NCBI GenBank assembly: GCA_946807835.1
Contig: OX327686.1
Coordinates: 2,170,001-2,234,000 of the forward strand
Length of the DNA: 64,000 bases
DNA from: Ailanthus altissimus
Taxonomy: Eukaryota; Streptophyta; Magnoliopsida; Sapindales; Simaroubaceae
Reading direction: 5' to 3'
Under the pieces are notes generated by a model. That model was not told the origin of the DNA. It worked only from the letters and a program-made list of their open reading frames with translations, and did not search any database. Below, piece after piece: positions 60,601 through 64,000 of this stretch; positions within the stretch are counted from its first letter, which is position 1; every line of letters begins with the position of its first letter. The translations under genes and the position numbers were made by a program.

Positions 60601-63600
60601 CAGATACCAAATTGTTCAACTAGCAACTAAAAGCAAACATCTAAATTGAATTATTTGTTAAACATACCTCTGGACCATTCCATTTAGTAATCTGAAGGAA
60701 TGCTTTAAGGCATCCATGGTAATAGATTTTATTTGGAAGAAACGCATCCACCTTAGTAAAAGCTAAGGTGTCCTTCTCTGTGTCATAGCAGCTACACCAA
60801 AGTGCCAGAAGACAGATCAACAAACAAGATACTAATATAGGATGATGTTAATTGCTCAAGGATGGAACATAGCAAAGGTCAGAAATATGAGAAGTAGAGA
60901 ACTCAGAACTTTTAATGAAGTAAACTAAACATGACCAATGGATTTTAGTTCTCAAATTTTGAAAACAAATGACTAATTCGGGAAGGCAATTAATTTAGAC
61001 AAAAGATTAAAAATCTCTATTATGTTTCAAAATGGCATTCATTGGAGTTTTCATTTGTTAATCATACTAACCTTCTCTTTGGAATAACTGCACAGTGAAA
61101 CCTCAGTACAAAGAATCACTGTAACATTCTGACCTCAGTTATGTTTGTTCTTTAAATTACGAAGCATAAAATTAGTTTCAGTCAATATTATTCCAAATTA
61201 TACATACTTCAATATATGATAGTCGAACATCAAAGAAGAGAATGGTGTAAAATAATAAAGAATGTTGTAGTGCTGTAGTTCAATGAACTATGTCAATCTA
61301 ATATGAAAAACTTAAGAAACGGATAGAGAAATTAATAACTTGAAAATACGAACCGGAACGGATGCTCAGATGTGTAAAAATCTGGCTTATTAGCTTTCAC
61401 AATAACAACATCGAAAAGCTCCCTCCATGAGTCTTTGTAACCCGTAGAATCCTAATGAACATGTCAAGATTAGCTGGGCAGACTTATTACCAACATACAA
61501 AGAACAAATAAAACAACAATGATACTAACTAATAAATGTGCAAAGCCAATGGTAAAACTCTTTATCATAACCGCGTAATCCATCTAAAATGATGAAATTT
61601 TCCCTTAACATAATAATAAATTTCTGATATAGACTAGAAAAGGGGGTGAGCTGTGAGCAGTATTTTTCTTGTCTCCTAAACTTGTTGATTTTCCAAATGT
61701 AAGTTGTAGTCATCTGTAAATAAGAAGGGAAAAATAGCACCAAGAAACAGACAAATCACATTTAAGTAAAAATCCCGACATCACCTCTAGGTTCTGGCAA
61801 AACCAAAGAAGACTTATTAGGGGATTATTTGAAAAATATACAATTTAACAATCAAAATCAAGGTCAGAATTGTCAAAGTAAATGCCTTTAGCTGTAGCAA
61901 CAGTTTTAAAAATAAATATGAAGGTAATTGAAATGCTAAATGGAACAATGCACACAATTTCAAGAACCAACCTGAATGCACACACACACATATATATGGA
62001 GAGGCCTTTGTATCTATGTTATCTTCTTACAAAAATTGCAGATTGGTAGGTATGACAGATAAAAAATTTATATGATTCAAAAACTGACCTTCAAATCTAC
62101 ATATTAGTACATGATGTAATCTAAGACAACAAATATCAAGGAAGAATGATGTTCTATGAGTTAAGATACTTCAGATATATACACAATCAGCAACCAAAAC
62201 TTGTACACTTGCATGATAAACCTAATAACCACATTGCATCAAATTGATACCACTTTTTCATTTTTAAAAAAAGTAACAAAAGCAAAAGGATCAGATTGAC
62301 AAGGATGAGCAATCAATTGCCCCTAATTCATTTTCCAATTTATTTTTTTAAGAATTGAAAAAAGTTTGATTGGACATCTAAATGTTGTAAATGTGATAAA
62401 ACATATCAGTTTCATTAAGATATCATAATAAAGGTTATGATGCAGGTCCTTAAACTACCTCTAACATAAAACGCATTCCTCCATCCACAAAATAGTAAGG
62501 AGAGTTAGTCAGCAAGAAAAGTTTCTTTCCCTTCTCCCTCAGCAACTTGAGGAAGCGTAGCACCTGACCCTGAAATTGAACCACTTAAGGATGAAATTGG
62601 AGTCCCAGGAAGAGAATACAGCATTAAGCATAATGATATGAAATATTTCTAGAATAGAGTATCCTCCAAAACATAAAGCAACCAAGCATAGCATAAGATC
62701 CAACAAATTACATGGCCAAAAAATGATAATAACTAGAACTTACATTTTTAACTAAATATCTGTAAGGGTCAGAAAGAATTCCTCTGTGGACCAAGCCACT
62801 TCGATGGACATGCTGAATTGCACGATCTACATCTTGATAGATGTAGGATGCATCAAATTCCAGCTTTGCATCAACAAAATATTGCACAATATCTGCAATA
62901 AGGCATGCCTACATGGTAAAAATAAAACAAAATGTTGAGGGATTAAAAAGTTAAAAAAAGAAAGGAACGAGAAAATCCTGTGCAATTCAACAAGCCTAGG
63001 CAATTTGAGATAGAAGAAGGAATATGCAGCCTGAAGTAAGAATCACCTAGTGCCATTTACAAGAACTAGACTGTTCTTTAAATTTCTGATTTATTATTAA
63101 CCATAAAAGCTCATAAAACAGTAGGGGTGCCAGAAAAATATTAATTAAAGAAATTAAATTCATTGAAAAAAATATGAGGTTTAATTTTTAATTTATAATA
63201 CATCCTTTAGTATTTTATCTCAGTAACCATACAGCATACACATACACACGCACGCATACTCTCTCCTCTTTCTTTGTAAGTGAGAGGGACAGGGAGAGGG
63301 GCATTTTGATAACTGTTCAACAGCACATGCTGGCTGTAGGATACATCTCGTGAATGCAAGATATATACATGGAGAGCAGATCATGGACATATTTGGAAAC
63401 AGCATTGACATGTATCCACAGTTTCTTTTTTCTAGAGTGCACGGGATAATTTGCTCATAGGTACAGCACACAAAAAGACATACTCTGCTAACTCGCAAAA
63501 CATGTTCACATGTTACCGCCATGTCTGATCCGAACATTTCCATAACACCCCTAAGTGGCCAACCTGATTTTCAGAGCATAGTGTAGAAATATGCAACTAA

Positions 63601-63714
63601 AATTAAACTAACCTCACTAAAGCAGAAGAAATCCATCAAACCAACAAGCCCTCGTGCTTGATCACGTCCAATATGTCTTGTGCCGTATATCTCTTCTATT
63701 TCCTTCCTAATAAG
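57684..63714 (-). CDS. HAD-superfamily (subfamily IG) 5'-nucleotidase-domain protein, 3' part
   Basis: Nine exons read right to left: 63714-63613, 62908-62744, 62569-62459, 61451-61354, 60791-60668, 60511-60422, 59802-59758, 58590-58270 and 57710-57684. They give 360 residues ending VPSSLFKN. The first visible exon begins at an intron acceptor, so the N-terminus, including the first HAD motif with the nucleophile Asp, lies beyond the right edge. Visible HAD features are KLFLLTNSPY (motif II Thr) and YFGDHLFSDL (motif IV acidic pair). The C-terminal signature is FLTDTGQESAFAYHIHQYAD with EAWFHAPFDIKIMPHHVKV. By family, related proteins are cytosolic purine 5'-nucleotidases (NT5C2) and the less characterised NT5DC group, which remove phosphate from nucleoside monophosphates. 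The exact substrate is not inferable. All exons join in frame. The last coding exon is only 27 nt. Confidence 0.92.
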
Positions 63715-64000
63715 CTGTAAAGAATAATATATGATAAGCAATAGTTCTTTTGCTAACTGAAATTTCAATGTATTGTTCACATAGACAAATAATACAATCT
63801 CATTATTGAAAATACAAGGACTTTTTATGGTTTTAGATCAAACTGACTACAGATACACCAAGCATGCAGTCCCCTCGTGCACATTGTTTATTCACAAGGA
63901 ATTTTAATTGACAAGACCTAAAAGAGTGACACTATCAAGTAAGCAAAAGCACAAATATGTATACATAATTTAGATGCTTAAATGTGAACTCCAGCAGAAA

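Overview
This window is nuclear DNA of a flowering plant, most likely a eudicot. The genes are split by short AT-rich GT-AG introns (two use GC-AG). The intergenic DNA is very AT-rich and full of plant transposon types. Two nuclear-type tRNA genes are present, and nothing looks bacterial or organellar. I cannot name the species from the sequence alone.

Layout: 1-10.5 kb is AT-rich DNA with a tRNA-Thr/tRNA-Asn pair and several repeats. 10.8-17.4 kb (+) is an 11-exon WD40/PROPPIN autophagy gene of the ATG18b type. 18.4-19.7 kb (+) is an intronless CDR1/nepenthesin-like aspartic protease. 23.0-24.6 kb holds a MITE-like repeat and a complete TRIM retrotransposon just upstream of a 14-exon mitochondrial AFG1-like ATPase gene (25.0-29.4 kb, +). 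31.5-34.9 kb (-) is a five-exon TTC1/TPR1-type tetratricopeptide gene. 37.2-39.3 kb (-) is a six-exon cinnamoyl-CoA-reductase-like Rossmann gene. 39.3-57.6 kb is a transposon-rich gap. It holds two large foldback elements, one a Mutator-type element with a 9-bp target duplication, then an inverted pair of MITEs and a complete but mutated Ty1/copia (Tork/Tnt1-like) retrotransposon. 57.7 kb to the right edge (-) is the 3' part, nine exons, of a HAD-family 5'-nucleotidase-domain gene.

The host genes are mostly single-function housekeeping genes and do not form a pathway. From memory, ATG18b, AFG1-like, TPR1 and CCR-like genes are close neighbours in the same order on Arabidopsis chromosome 4. 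A CCR-like gene also lies beside a HAD 5'-nucleotidase on chromosome 2. The window therefore looks like a conserved syntenic block expanded by transposons. I found no gene cluster, CRISPR array or clearly new biological system. The most unusual structures are the nested-palindrome Mutator-type element at 44.3-46.5 kb, the TRIM in the AFG1-like 5' region, an in-frame 87-nt intron in the TPR gene, and the atypical active-site and cofactor motifs of the CCR-like gene.
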